NCBI RefSeq assembly: GCF_001544915.2
Contig: NZ_FCOE02000005.1
Span: forward strand, 62,001 to 126,000
DNA from: Caballeronia pedi
GTDB lineage: Bacteria; Pseudomonadota; Gammaproteobacteria; Burkholderiales; Burkholderiaceae
DNA: 64,000 nt
Direction of reading: 5' to 3'
Part shown: in pieces, positions 33,472 through 41,394 of the stretch
How positions within the stretch are numbered: the first letter of the stretch is position 1
How the letters are laid out: each line of letters begins with the position of its first letter
Translations under genes and position numbers: made by a program
The notes under the pieces: model-generated
Databases searched by the model: none
Told to the model about the DNA's origin: nothing
What the model saw: only the letters and a program-made list of their open reading frames with translations

Positions 33472-36012
33472 TCAGACGGTTTCGACTACCACGGGAATGT
33501 CAGCGAGCTTCGACTTGCGTTCTTCGACCGTCGCGGGACGGATCTGGCCGCGCTCCTCGACGAAGGTCACGTTCGCATCGCCCACATCGCTGTTGACGAA
33601 GTGACGGAAGCGCTTGCGCGTGTGCGGATCGGTGACGGCCTTCTTCCATTCGTCTTCGTAGGTATCGACGACGAGTTGCATTTCCGCTTCGAGTTCGACG
33701 GCGATATCGAGCTTGTCGTTGATGACCACGTCGATCAGATAATCGAGGCCGCCTTCGAGGTTGTCGCGCCACACGCTCGTGCGTTGCAGGCGATCGGCCG
33801 TGCGCACGTAGAACATCAGAAAGCGGTCGATATAGCGCACCAGCGTGTCGTGATCGAGATCGGATGCGATCAGTTCGGCGTGGCGCGGCTTCATGCCGCC
33901 GTTGCCGCACACGTAGAGGTTCCAGCCCTTTTCCGTCGCGATCACGCCGACGTCCTTGCCTTGCGCTTCGGCGCATTCGCGCGTGCAGCCCGATACACCG
34001 AACTTGATCTTGTGCGGCGTGCGCAGGCCCTTGTAGCGGCTTTCCAGTTCGATCGCGAGACCGACCGAGTCGCCTACGCCATAGCGGCACCAAGTCGAGC
34101 CGACGCACGATTTGACCGTGCGGAGCGCCTTGCCATACGCATGACCCGATTCGAAGCCCGCCGCGATGAGCTCTTCCCAGATGAACGGCAATTGCTCGAC
34201 GCGCGCGCCGAACATGTCGACACGCTGGCCGCCGGTGATCTTCGTATAGAGGCCGTACTTCTTCGCGACCTGGCCGACCGCGATCAGGCCATCGGGCGTG
34301 ACTTCGCCGCCCGGCATGCGCGGCACGACGCTATACGTGCCGTCGCGCTGAATGTTCGCGAGGTAGTAATCGTTCGAGTCCTGCAGGCTCGCGTGCTCCT
34401 TTTTCAGCACGAACTCGTTCCAGCACGAAGCGAGAATGCTCGCGACCGCGGGCTTGCAGATATCGCAGCCGCGTCCCTTGCCGTGCTTCGCGAGCAGCGT
34501 GCCGAACGTGCGATGCCCTTCCACGCGCGCGATGTGATACAGCTCCTGACGCGAATACGGGAAGTGCTCGCACAGATGATTGTTCACCGCGAGACCTTGC
34601 CGCTTCATCTCCGACTTCATCACCTGCGTGACGAGCGGCACGCAGCCGCCGCACGACGCGCCCGCCTTGCACGACGACTTGATCGCGCCGATGCTCGTCG
34701 CGCCCGCGCACACGGCCGCGCAGATTTCCGCCTTGCTCACGTTGTTGCATGAGCAGATCTGCGCGCCATCGGGCAATGCCTCGACGCCGAGCGCGGGTTT
34801 GGCCTTGCCATCGCTCGAAGGCAGGATCAGAAACTCGGGCGCTTCCGGCAACTCGATCCTGTTGAGCATCATCTGCAGGAGCGTGCCGTATTCGGTCGCA
34901 TCGCCGACCATCACGCTGCCCAGCAGAAACTTGCCGCAGTCGGACACGACGATCTTCTTGTAGACCTGCTTGCGCTCGTCGCTGTACTGATACGTGCGGC
35001 TGCCCGGCGTCTTGCCGTGCGCATCGCCGATACTCGCGACATCGACGCCCATCAGCTTGAGCTTCGTGCTCATGTCGGCGCCCGCGAAGGCGGCTTCCTC
35101 GCCGATGATCTGCTTCGCGACGATGCGCGCCATGTCGTAACCCGGCGCGACCAGACCGAACAACTGGCCCTTCCACAGCGCGCATTCGCCGATCGCGAAG
35201 ATATCGGCATCGCTCGTGCGGCAGGTGTCGTCGATCACGATGCCGCCGCGCGCGCCGATCTCGAGTCCCGCGGCACGCGCGATGTCGTCGCGCGGACGGA
35301 TGCCCGCGGAGAACACGATCATGTCGGTGTCGAGATGCGTGTCGTCGGCGAAATTCATGCGGTTGACCGCGCCTTCGCCGTCGACGATCGCAAGCGTGTT
35401 CTTGCCCGTATGCACCGTGACGCCGAGTTCCTCGATCTTGCCGCGCAGCACGCGCCCGCCGCCGTCATCGACCTGCACGGCCATCAGGCGCGGCGCGAAC
35501 TCCACCACATGCGTTTCGAGGCCGAGATCGCGCAGCGCCTTCGCCGCTTCGAGACCGAGCAGACCGCCGCCGACCACCGTGCCCGTCTTCGCACGCGCAC
35601 CGAACGACTGCATCGCTTCGAGGTCTTCGATCGTGCGATACACGAAGCAGCCGTCGCGATCCCGGCCCTCGACCGGCGGCACGAACGGATACGAACCTGT
35701 CGCGAGCACGAGCTTGTCGTACGCGAGCACATCGCCGTTCGATGCGCTCACCGTGCGCGCCGCGCGATCGATCGCCACCGCCCGCGCGTTCAGCTTCAGT
35801 GCATAGCCCGAACGTTCGAAAAAGCCCGTTTCGACGAGCGAAAGATCATCCGCGCTCTTGCCCGAGAAGAATTCGGTCAGATGCACGCGGTCGTATGCGG
35901 CGCGCGGTTCTTCGCACAGCACCGTCACTTCGAGCGTTGAATGGCCACGCTCGGCGAGACATTCGAGGAACTTGTGGCCGACCATGCCGTGGCCGATGAC
36001 GACGATTTTCAT
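33472..36012 (-). CDS. nirB: NADH-dependent assimilatory nitrite reductase, large subunit NirB
   Basis: 846 residues. N-terminal FAD (VVIGHGMVGHKFLECL) and NAD (TVVGGGLLGLEAAKALRDLG) domains, a BFD-type 2Fe-2S module (CSCNNVSKAEICAAV ... CKAGASCGGC), and the ferredoxin-like/siroheme half with TWCRYGVGDSVGLAIELE ... KFGVSGCTRECAEAQGKDVG ... YVCGNGG, supplying the 4Fe-4S-siroheme ligands. It reduces nitrite to ammonium. The ATG at 36012 (MKIVVIGHG) is preferred; a TTG at 36036 would overlap the transporter stop. The siroheme demand fits the divergent cobA gene. Confidence 0.95.
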   Translation of the reverse strand: MKIVVIGHGMVGHKFLECLAERGHSTLEVTVLCEEPRAAYDRVHLTEFFSGKSADDLSLVETGFFERSGYALKLNARAVAIDRAARTVSASNGDVLAYDKLVLATGSYPFVPPVEGRDRDGCFVYRTIEDLEAMQSFGARAKTGTVVGGGLLGLEAAKALRDLGLETHVVEFAPRLMAVQVDDGGGRVLRGKIEELGVTVHTGKNTLAIVDGEGAVNRMNFADDTHLDTDMIVFSAGIRPRDDIARAAGLEIGARGGIVIDDTCRTSDADIFAIGECALWKGQLFGLVAPGYDMARIVAKQIIGEEAAFAGADMSTKLKLMGVDVASIGDAHGKTPGSRTYQYSDERKQVYKKIVVSDCGKFLLGSVMVGDATEYGTLLQMMLNRIELPEAPEFLILPSSDGKAKPALGVEALPDGAQICSCNNVSKAEICAAVCAGATSIGAIKSSCKAGASCGGCVPLVTQVMKSEMKRQGLAVNNHLCEHFPYSRQELYHIARVEGHRTFGTLLAKHGKGRGCDICKPAVASILASCWNEFVLKKEHASLQDSNDYYLANIQRDGTYSVVPRMPGGEVTPDGLIAVGQVAKKYGLYTKITGGQRVDMFGARVEQLPFIWEELIAAGFESGHAYGKALRTVKSCVGSTWCRYGVGDSVGLAIELESRYKGLRTPHKIKFGVSGCTRECAEAQGKDVGVIATEKGWNLYVCGNGGMKPRHAELIASDLDHDTLVRYIDRFLMFYVRTADRLQRTSVWRDNLEGGLDYLIDVVINDKLDIAVELEAEMQLVVDTYEDEWKKAVTDPHTRKRFRHFVNSDVGDANVTFVEERGQIRPATVEERKSKLADIPVVVETV

Positions 36013-36025
36013 GTCGGGGACCTTT

Positions 36026-37351
36026 TTAGTTTGCAACGACGTTGTTGGCTGCGAGCGCGCTTTCGCGCAGCGCGGCTTCGCGTGCCTTGTGTTCGGGCGA
36101 GAAGCGCACCGCGAGCGCGCACAGCGCCGTGCCCGCCACGACCACGCCGAGCATCGAGAGGGTTGCCTGCGCGTTGCCGAGACCTTTCATCAGGAAGCCC
36201 GCCGCGACCGCGCCGACGTTGCCGCCCGCACCGATCACACCGGCGACGCCGCCGAGCGCCTTGCGGTCGATGAACGGCACGAGCGCGTAGGTCGCGCCAC
36301 ACGCCATGTGCGTGAAGAGACCGAAGACGAGCATCGAAACGATCGCGAGCACGACGCTCGGCGCATGCGCGAACGCATAGAGGCCGATGCCTTCGCCCGC
36401 GATCAGCGCAAACAGCAGCGTCGCGCGGACATCGAGGCCTTTCTTCGCGGCGGCTTTGTCCGAGAGCCAGCCGCCGAGCGCGCGGGCGAACAGCGCGAGC
36501 AGGCCGAAGCTGCCCGCCGCCATGCCCGCCTGACCGAGCGTGAGACTGAAGTGATCGACGTAGTAGATCGCCGCCATGTTGTGGATGAACACCTCCACGC
36601 CGAAGCACGCGCCATACGTCACGAACAGCATCCACACGCGATAGTTCGAGCACGCGGTCACGAAGCTCTGCCAGCCGCCCTTCTTGCCGCCGTCGATCGC
36701 GATGCCCGCGCGGCGCAGCGTCGAGAAATCGCCTTGCGGGCAGTCCTGCGTGTAGCGCCAGTAGAAGAAGGCCATCACCGGCATCGCGAGGCCCGGCACG
36801 ATCAGCGCGACGCGCCATGCCGATGCTTCGCCCGTGCCGAGCGCGATCGCCGCCGCGACCAGCAGCGGGATGATCGCCTGCGCCGCGCCCGCGCCCGCAT
36901 TGCCCCAGCCGGCCGTCGTCGCATTCGCGGTGCCGACGACGTTCGGCGCGAACATCACCGAGGTGTGGTACTGCGTGATGACGAAACTCGCGCCGATCGC
37001 GCCGATCGCGAGACGGCACCACAGGAAGCTGTCGTAGCCCGTCGACAGCGCCGCGCCGAGGACCGGCACGGCGCCCGCGAGCAGCAGCGCGCTATACACC
37101 TTGCGCGGGCCGAAGCGATCGCACATCGGGCCGACGACGAGACGCACCAGAATCGTCACGGCCACGGCCGCGATGTTGATGTTGGCAACCTGATCCGCCG
37201 TGAGTCCGTATTCGCGCTTGATGAGCGGCATCAGCGGCGCGCAGGCGAACCACGCGAAGAAGCACACGAAGAACGCCATCCACGTGAGATGGAAGGCGCG
37301 CATCGGCGCGCTGCGCATGCTGAAGAGATCGATCCGGGTGGCTTTGTCCAT
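36026..37351 (-). CDS. Nitrate/nitrite MFS transporter (NNP family)
   Basis: 441 residues, 12 membrane helices. NNP signatures are present: AGWGNAGAGAAQAIIPLL in helix 5 and GVIGAGGNVGAVAAGFL in helix 11, plus the substrate Arg regions of helices 2 and 8. It imports nitrate. First gene of the operon transporter-nirB-nirD-FAD protein-nitrate reductase, 13 bases before nirB. The leader carries an attenuator and ANTAR target hairpins described separately. Confidence 0.93.
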   Translation of the reverse strand: MDKATRIDLFSMRSAPMRAFHLTWMAFFVCFFAWFACAPLMPLIKREYGLTADQVANINIAAVAVTILVRLVVGPMCDRFGPRKVYSALLLAGAVPVLGAALSTGYDSFLWCRLAIGAIGASFVITQYHTSVMFAPNVVGTANATTAGWGNAGAGAAQAIIPLLVAAAIALGTGEASAWRVALIVPGLAMPVMAFFYWRYTQDCPQGDFSTLRRAGIAIDGGKKGGWQSFVTACSNYRVWMLFVTYGACFGVEVFIHNMAAIYYVDHFSLTLGQAGMAAGSFGLLALFARALGGWLSDKAAAKKGLDVRATLLFALIAGEGIGLYAFAHAPSVVLAIVSMLVFGLFTHMACGATYALVPFIDRKALGGVAGVIGAGGNVGAVAAGFLMKGLGNAQATLSMLGVVVAGTALCALAVRFSPEHKAREAALRESALAANNVVAN

Positions 37352-37362
37352 CGTCTTTCCGC

Positions 37363-37416
37363 CAAAAAGAAAGGCGTCCCGCGCATTCGACCGGTTGGCC
37401 GAATGCGGGGGACGCC
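37363..37416 (-). terminator. Leader terminator (attenuator) of the nitrate assimilation operon
   Basis: Read on the minus strand, GGCGTCCC-C-CGCATTCG (37416-37400) pairs with CGAATGCG-C-GGGACGCC (37389-37373), 16 of 17 pairs, 10-base loop, followed directly by TTTCTTTTT. It ends just 11 bases before the transporter ATG, so unless prevented it should stop transcription before the operon. Its 5' strand overlaps the second ANTAR hairpin (37405-37432), making the two structures mutually exclusive. Confidence 0.9.
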
Positions 37417-37483
37417 GTTGTCCGATGCCCGCATGGCTGCAACCTGCCGGGCGCTGTATTCAGGACGGATCGCCGTTGATCCG
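37405..37483 (-). promoter_or_regulatory. Dual-hexaloop ANTAR (NasT) target in the nitrate operon leader
   Basis: Hairpin 1: CGGATC-AACGGC-GATCCG (37483-37466). Hairpin 2: GGAC-AACGGC-GTCC (37423-37410), extended by an outer stem GCGGG/CCCGC (37432-37428 and 37409-37405) with a bulged CATC. Both six-base loops have A at position 1 and G at position 4, the reported signature of RNA bound by ANTAR antiterminators (NasR, NasT, EutV). Hairpin 2 shares bases with the leader terminator, so NasT binding should favour read-through. Found by eye. Confidence 0.85.
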
Positions 37484-37498
37484 ATGGCAAGTCATAAG

Positions 37499-37513
37499 GC
37501 AAGGGCTATGCCA
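37499..37513 (-). promoter_or_regulatory. Sigma-54 promoter of the nitrate assimilation operon
   Basis: Minus-strand TGGCATAGCCCTTGC has GG-N10-GC exactly and matches TGGCAC-N5-TTGC at nearly all positions. The predicted start (about 37487) lies a few bases before ANTAR hairpin 1. It implies RpoN and an activator such as NtrC, i.e. induction by nitrogen limitation. Confidence 0.8.
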
Positions 37514-37634
37514 TGCGCGATGATTCAGCCGGAAAGGCTTGCTGGCAAAGGCTCGGCGGGATGCGTGCGGCGCGCGTGCACAGTCACGCGGCGGCGCGTT
37601 TCGATGCAGACGGGCACAGGGATGGTGCGACGCA

Positions 37635-37649
37635 GCACTGATGCCGTGC
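37635..37649. promoter_or_regulatory. Candidate NtrC enhancer site between the divergent nitrate units
   Basis: GCAC-N7-GTGC matches the NtrC half-site pattern (as in the E. coli glnA enhancer). It lies about 123-137 bases upstream of the minus-strand -24 box and about 165-180 upstream of the plus-strand one, both plausible enhancer distances. The motif is short, so a chance match is possible. Confidence 0.5.
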
Positions 37650-37811
37650 GAGCGCGCATCGACACTCAATGCGGGCAGGACGATTTTTGTACCATTCGGT
37701 TAGCCAGCAGGTTCACTCGAACGAAGCACATGCGCGCCGAAGCGGTGCCGCACGAGCGCCGCGCGCACAACGACAGTGCGATGAACGGCTGCACGGCCTC
37801 ATTCCACGCAA

Positions 37812-37827
37812 TGGCCCACTTATTGCA
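37812..37827 (+). promoter_or_regulatory. Sigma-54 promoter of the cobA-nasT-nasS unit
   Basis: TGGCCCACTTATTGCA has GG (37813-37814), ten bases, then GC (37825-37826) and the TTGCA end of the -12 box. The predicted start near 37838 falls directly before the plus-strand ANTAR hairpin, the same geometry as on the opposite strand. Confidence 0.75.
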
Positions 37828-37838
37828 TTGATGGAAGC

Positions 37839-37923
37839 GCTGCGGGCAACGGCGTTCGCGGCACATCGATACATAAGAGCAAGGACAAGGGCGTCCCCAT
37901 CGTGCAACGACACGAGCGGACGC
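37839..37923 (+). promoter_or_regulatory. Dual-hexaloop ANTAR target in the cobA-nasT-nasS leader
   Basis: Hairpin 1: GCTGCGGGC-AACGGC-GTTCGCGGC (37839-37862; three G-U pairs). Hairpin 2: GGAC-AAGGGC-GTCC (37883-37896). Both hexaloops have A1 and G4. The 3' side of hairpin 2 (GCGTCC, 37891-37896) can instead pair with GGACGC (37918-37923) around an inner stem TCGTG/CACGA. Unlike the minus-strand leader this alternative stem has no U-run, so it may be a weak or rho-assisted terminator. It implies that NasT controls its own operon. Confidence 0.65.
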
Positions 37924-37987
37924 TATCGGCGTTTGCCGCGCCGATGCGCCTCACATACGCAAGTACGCACGGACTCAGGAAGCAACC

Positions 37988-38755
37988 ATGAGCACCATCA
38001 AAGGCAAAGTCACTCTGTTGAGCGCAGGCCCCGGCGATCTGGATCTGCTGACCCTGCGCGCCGCGAAGGCGCTCGCCGCCGCGGACATCCTGCTCGTCGA
38101 CGATCTCGCCAACGCCGATATCGTCACGCTTGCGCCGCATGCGCGCGTGATCCGCGTCGGCAAGCGCGGCGGCTGCAAGTCGACGCCGCAGGCGTTCATT
38201 CAGCGCCTCATGCAGCGTTACGCGAAGAAGGGGCTGCACGTCGTGCGCGTGAAGGGCGGCGATGCGCTGCTGTTCGGCCGCGCGGGCGAAGAGATCGCCG
38301 CATTGCGTGAAGCGCATATTACGGTCGACATCATCAATGGCGTGTCGTCGGGATTCGCGGCGGCGGCGGGACTCGGCATCTCGCTCACGCATCGCGATCA
38401 TTGCCAGGGCGTGACCTTCGTCACCGCGCACATGCAGGATCACAGTCAGCCCGACTGGGCCGCGCTCGCCTCCACGGGCACCACGCTCGCGATCTATATG
38501 GGCATGAGCCGCATCGCGAGTCTCACGGCATCGTTGCTGGACGCGTTGCCCGCGAGCACGCCCGCGGCCGTCGTGCAGAACGCGGGTTCGGCGCAGGAAA
38601 AGCGGCTCGTCACGACGCTCGACAGGCTCGCCGGAGAAGCTATCGCAGCGGGCCTCGGCAGTCCCGCGGTGATTCTCATCGGCGGCGCGATCGGCGAAGC
38701 GGCAGAATTCACGGCGCACGCTGCACGCGCCGAAGGCCTGGCCCATGCAGCGTGA
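37988..38755 (+). CDS. cobA: Uroporphyrinogen-III C-methyltransferase (SUMT)
   Basis: 255 residues. SUMT motifs: LLSAGPGDLDLLTLRAAKAL (N-terminal P-loop-like), VRVKGGDALLFGRAGEEI (SAM site) and VVQNAGSAQEKRLVTTL. It methylates uroporphyrinogen III to precorrin-2, the first committed step of siroheme, the cofactor of NirB. It has no C-terminal CysG oxidase/chelatase domain. AGGAAG precedes the ATG. First gene of the unit with nasT and nasS. Confidence 0.92.
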   Translation: MSTIKGKVTLLSAGPGDLDLLTLRAAKALAAADILLVDDLANADIVTLAPHARVIRVGKRGGCKSTPQAFIQRLMQRYAKKGLHVVRVKGGDALLFGRAGEEIAALREAHITVDIINGVSSGFAAAAGLGISLTHRDHCQGVTFVTAHMQDHSQPDWAALASTGTTLAIYMGMSRIASLTASLLDALPASTPAAVVQNAGSAQEKRLVTTLDRLAGEAIAAGLGSPAVILIGGAIGEAAEFTAHAARAEGLAHAA

Positions 38756-38827
38756 AGCAGGTTCTCAAACGGCAGGCGGCGCGCTAAAGTCGATAGAGTC
38801 GTATCAGCCGCTTGTGCCGTTCTTCGC

Positions 38828-39421
38828 ATGACCTCTTCCGCTGCCCGCATGCTGCGCGTTCTCCTCGTTACCGACACCGACAAGCCCATCGGCGATTTGC
38901 GCGAGCAACTCGCGCGCATGGGCTATGAAATGCTCGCTGAAGTGGCCGCGCCTTCGGCGTTGCACGCAGCGGTCGAGAGCCAGAAACCCGATGTCGTCAT
39001 CATCGATACCGAATCGCCCTCGCGCGATACGCTCGAACAACTCGCCGTGATGAACAAGGCCGCGCCGCGTCCCGTGCTGATGTTCAGCAACGACGCCGAC
39101 CAGCAGTTCATCCGCGCGGCGGTCGGCGCGGGCGTGACCGCGTATTCCGTCGAAGGGCTCGCGCCGGCCCGTCTCGCGCCGATCATCGAAGTCGCGCTCG
39201 CGCGTTTCGCGCATGAAGCGCAGTTGCGTCAGCGTCTCGCGAAGGTCGAGGATGAACTGGAGCAGCGCAAGGTCATCGACCGCGCGAAACGCCTGTTGAT
39301 GGACAAGCGCGGCATGTCCGAAAGCGATGCCTATGCGGCGCTTCGCAAACGCGCGATGGATCAGGGCGTGAAGGTCGCGGAGATCGCGCGTCAACTGCTC
39401 GCGCTGTCCGATCTGTTCTAG
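38828..39421 (+). CDS. nasT: ANTAR-domain antiterminator NasT
   Basis: 197 residues: N-terminal receiver-like domain (about 8-125) and C-terminal three-helix ANTAR RNA-binding domain (about 137-192; ELEQRKVIDRAKRLLMDKRGMSESDAYAALRKRAMDQGVKVAEIARQLL). The receiver keeps an Asp (VVIIDTESPS) but has no switch Lys (AYSVEGLAPARL), consistent with NasT being controlled by binding NasS rather than by phosphorylation. It should bind the hairpins at 37405-37483 and 37839-37896. Confidence 0.92.
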   Translation: MTSSAARMLRVLLVTDTDKPIGDLREQLARMGYEMLAEVAAPSALHAAVESQKPDVVIIDTESPSRDTLEQLAVMNKAAPRPVLMFSNDADQQFIRAAVGAGVTAYSVEGLAPARLAPIIEVALARFAHEAQLRQRLAKVEDELEQRKVIDRAKRLLMDKRGMSESDAYAALRKRAMDQGVKVAEIARQLLALSDLF

Positions 39422-39434
39422 CGCCACGATACCC

Positions 39435-40565
39435 ATGAACTCCCCAGACCCGACTCTTCCCGCACCCGAGCGCACGCATCTGCGGCTCGGCTTCGTCGCC
39501 CTGTCCGATGCCGCGCCGCTCGCCGTCGCCGCGCTGCGCGATCTCGGCGCACGGCACGGCATCACTATCGAACTGTGTCGACAGCCGTCGTGGGCGGCCG
39601 TGCGCGACAAGCTGCTGTCCGGCGAAATCGACGCCGCACACGCGCTCTATGGGCTCGTGTATGGCGTGCAACTGGGCATCGGCGGGCCGCAGGCGGACAT
39701 GGGCGTGCTGATGGTGCTGAACCGCAACGGCCAGGCGATCACGCTGTCGTGTCCGCTCGCCGATGCGGTCGAACGCGGCGCGAGCGTGAAAGACGCGTTG
39801 CGTTCGCTCGGGCGGCCGCCGGTCATCGCGCAGACCTTTCCGACCGGCACGCACGCGATGTGGCTGTATTACTGGCTCGCGGCGCACGGCGTGCATCCAT
39901 TGCGCGATGTGCAGAGCATCGTGATTCCGCCGCCGCGCATGGCCGATGCGCTCGTTGAAGGCGCGCTCGACGGCTTCTGCGCGGGTGAGCCGTGGCACGC
40001 GGTGGCTGAAGCGCGCGGCGCGGGCAGGACGGTCGCGTATACGAGCGAGATCTGGCCGGATCATCCCGAGAAGGTGCTCGCGTGCCGGCGCGAGTTCGCC
40101 GCGCTCTATCCGAACACGGCGCGCGCGCTCGTGCGCACGATGCTCGATGCATGCGCATGGCTCGATGCGAGCGCGCATCGTGCGGAAATCGCGGAGGCAT
40201 TGGCTGCGCCGGAACTGCTCGGCGTGCCGCGCGGGCTGATCGAGCCGCGCCTTGCCGCGGCCAACGGCGGCGATGCGCGCGCGCTGCCGGTGCGTTTCTT
40301 CGATGGCGGCGCGGTCAACTATCCGCGCGTATCGGACGGGCTGTGGTTCATCACGCAGTATCGGCGCTGGGGCATGCTCGATGGTGATATCGATGACACG
40401 GCGATTGCGGCGAGCGTCAACCAGACCGCGCTTTATCGCGAAGCGGCGCAGGCGGCGGGCATCGCGCTGCCGGACGAACGGCAGGCCGCGACTTTCTGCG
40501 ATGGCCACGTGTGGGATGGCGGCGATGCGGCGGGGTATCTCGCGGAGTTCGAAATACGCGCGTAG
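39435..40565 (+). CDS. nasS: Nitrate sensor NasS (NrtA-like, cytoplasmic)
   Basis: 376 residues of the NrtA/NasS nitrate-binding family (LRLGFVALSDAAPLAVAALRDLGARHGI ... QPSWAAVRDKLLSGEIDAAHALYGL ... TFPTGTHAMWLYYWLAAHGV ... GFCAGEPWHAVA). It lacks a signal peptide, so it is cytoplasmic. By analogy with Azotobacter and Paracoccus, NasS without nitrate sequesters NasT; nitrate releases it. Thirteen bases after nasT; the order nasT-nasS is the reverse of many genomes. Confidence 0.9.
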   Translation: MNSPDPTLPAPERTHLRLGFVALSDAAPLAVAALRDLGARHGITIELCRQPSWAAVRDKLLSGEIDAAHALYGLVYGVQLGIGGPQADMGVLMVLNRNGQAITLSCPLADAVERGASVKDALRSLGRPPVIAQTFPTGTHAMWLYYWLAAHGVHPLRDVQSIVIPPPRMADALVEGALDGFCAGEPWHAVAEARGAGRTVAYTSEIWPDHPEKVLACRREFAALYPNTARALVRTMLDACAWLDASAHRAEIAEALAAPELLGVPRGLIEPRLAAANGGDARALPVRFFDGGAVNYPRVSDGLWFITQYRRWGMLDGDIDDTAIAASVNQTALYREAAQAAGIALPDERQAATFCDGHVWDGGDAAGYLAEFEIRA

Positions 40566-40576
40566 AAAAGCGCCTA

Positions 40577-40614
40577 CCATGGAATCTCCAGGGCGCACCG
40601 GAGATCCACCATGG
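40577..40614 (+). promoter_or_regulatory. Hairpin occluding the ribosome site and start codon of the next gene
   Basis: CCATGG (40577-40582) can pair with CCATGG (40609-40614), and ATCTCC (40584-40589) with GGAGAT (40600-40605), with a 1-base and a 3-base bulge and a 10-base loop. The GGAGA ribosome site and the ATG (40611-40613) are both in paired strands, suggesting translational control, possibly thermosensor-like or relieved by translation of nasS. Confidence 0.5.
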
Positions 40615-41096
40615 AACTGCTCGCCATCGCCATCGACAAGCCCGAGGACACCAACTTCATCCTCGGCCAGTCGCATTTCATCAAGACGGTCGAGGATCTG
40701 CACGAGGCGCTCGTCGGCGCGGTGCCGGGCATCCGCTTCGGGCTCGCGTTCTGCGAGGCGTCGGGCAAGCGGCTCGTGCGAACCTCGGGCACGGACGACG
40801 GGCTCGTCGAGCTGGCCGCGCGCAATGCGCAGAACATCGGCGCGGGGCACAGCTTCATCATCGTGCTCGGCGATGGCTTCTTTCCCGTGAACGTGCTCAA
40901 TACCGTCAAGACCGTGCCGGAGGTCTGCCGCATCTTCTGCGCGACCGCCAATCCGACGCAGGTGCTCGTCGCGCAGACCGATCAGGGGCGCGGGATCGTC
41001 GGCGTGGTGGATGGCCTGCCGCCGCTCGGCATCGAAACGGCCGAGGACGTGCAATGGCGTCATGACCTGCTGCGCAAGATCGGCTACAAGGCCTGA
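40611..41096 (+). CDS. Adenosine-specific kinase family protein (DUF355)
   Basis: 161 residues matching the small adenosine-specific kinase family (PF04008): MELLAIAIDKPEDTNFILGQSHFIKTVEDLHEALVG ... GIRFGLAFCEASGKRLVRTSGTD ... GAGHSFIIVLGDGFFPVNVLNTVK ... IFCATANPTQVLVAQTDQGRGIVGVVDG. An archaeal member was reported to bind adenosine; bacterial function is unproven. It lies 45 bases after nasS, followed by its own terminator. No relation to nitrate metabolism is evident. Confidence 0.88.
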   Translation: MELLAIAIDKPEDTNFILGQSHFIKTVEDLHEALVGAVPGIRFGLAFCEASGKRLVRTSGTDDGLVELAARNAQNIGAGHSFIIVLGDGFFPVNVLNTVKTVPEVCRIFCATANPTQVLVAQTDQGRGIVGVVDGLPPLGIETAEDVQWRHDLLRKIGYKA

Positions 41097-41164
41097 ATCG
41101 CGGAACGAAGCGCCGCCACGCCTTGACTTGCCGGCGCAAATCGCGAGAATGAGGCCCGCCCGAC

Positions 41165-41187
41165 GCGCGCCCCGCCCGCGCTTTTTT
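41165..41187 (+). terminator. Rho-independent terminator
   Basis: GCGCG (41165-41169) and CGCGC (41177-41181) with a 7-base loop followed by six T (41182-41187). An overlapping larger inverted repeat, CGCGCCCCG with CGGGGCGCG (41166-41174, 41193-41201), encloses the U-run. Confidence 0.75.
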
Positions 41188-41394
41188 CCGGCCGGGGCGC
41201 GACATCATGGAAAATATCGGGATGCGGTATAAAAGCCGCTAGCGTCTTTTTCGATCTTTCATGTCTTTCGGCGCGCCCGAGAGCCGCATGAACAGACGAA
41301 TCCCGGCATCACACCCGCCGACACGGCACCGAACACCGGCCACCCGCGCCGCCCGAGGACAGGGTCGTCCTCGCGCGGCCAACAGGAGCATCAC

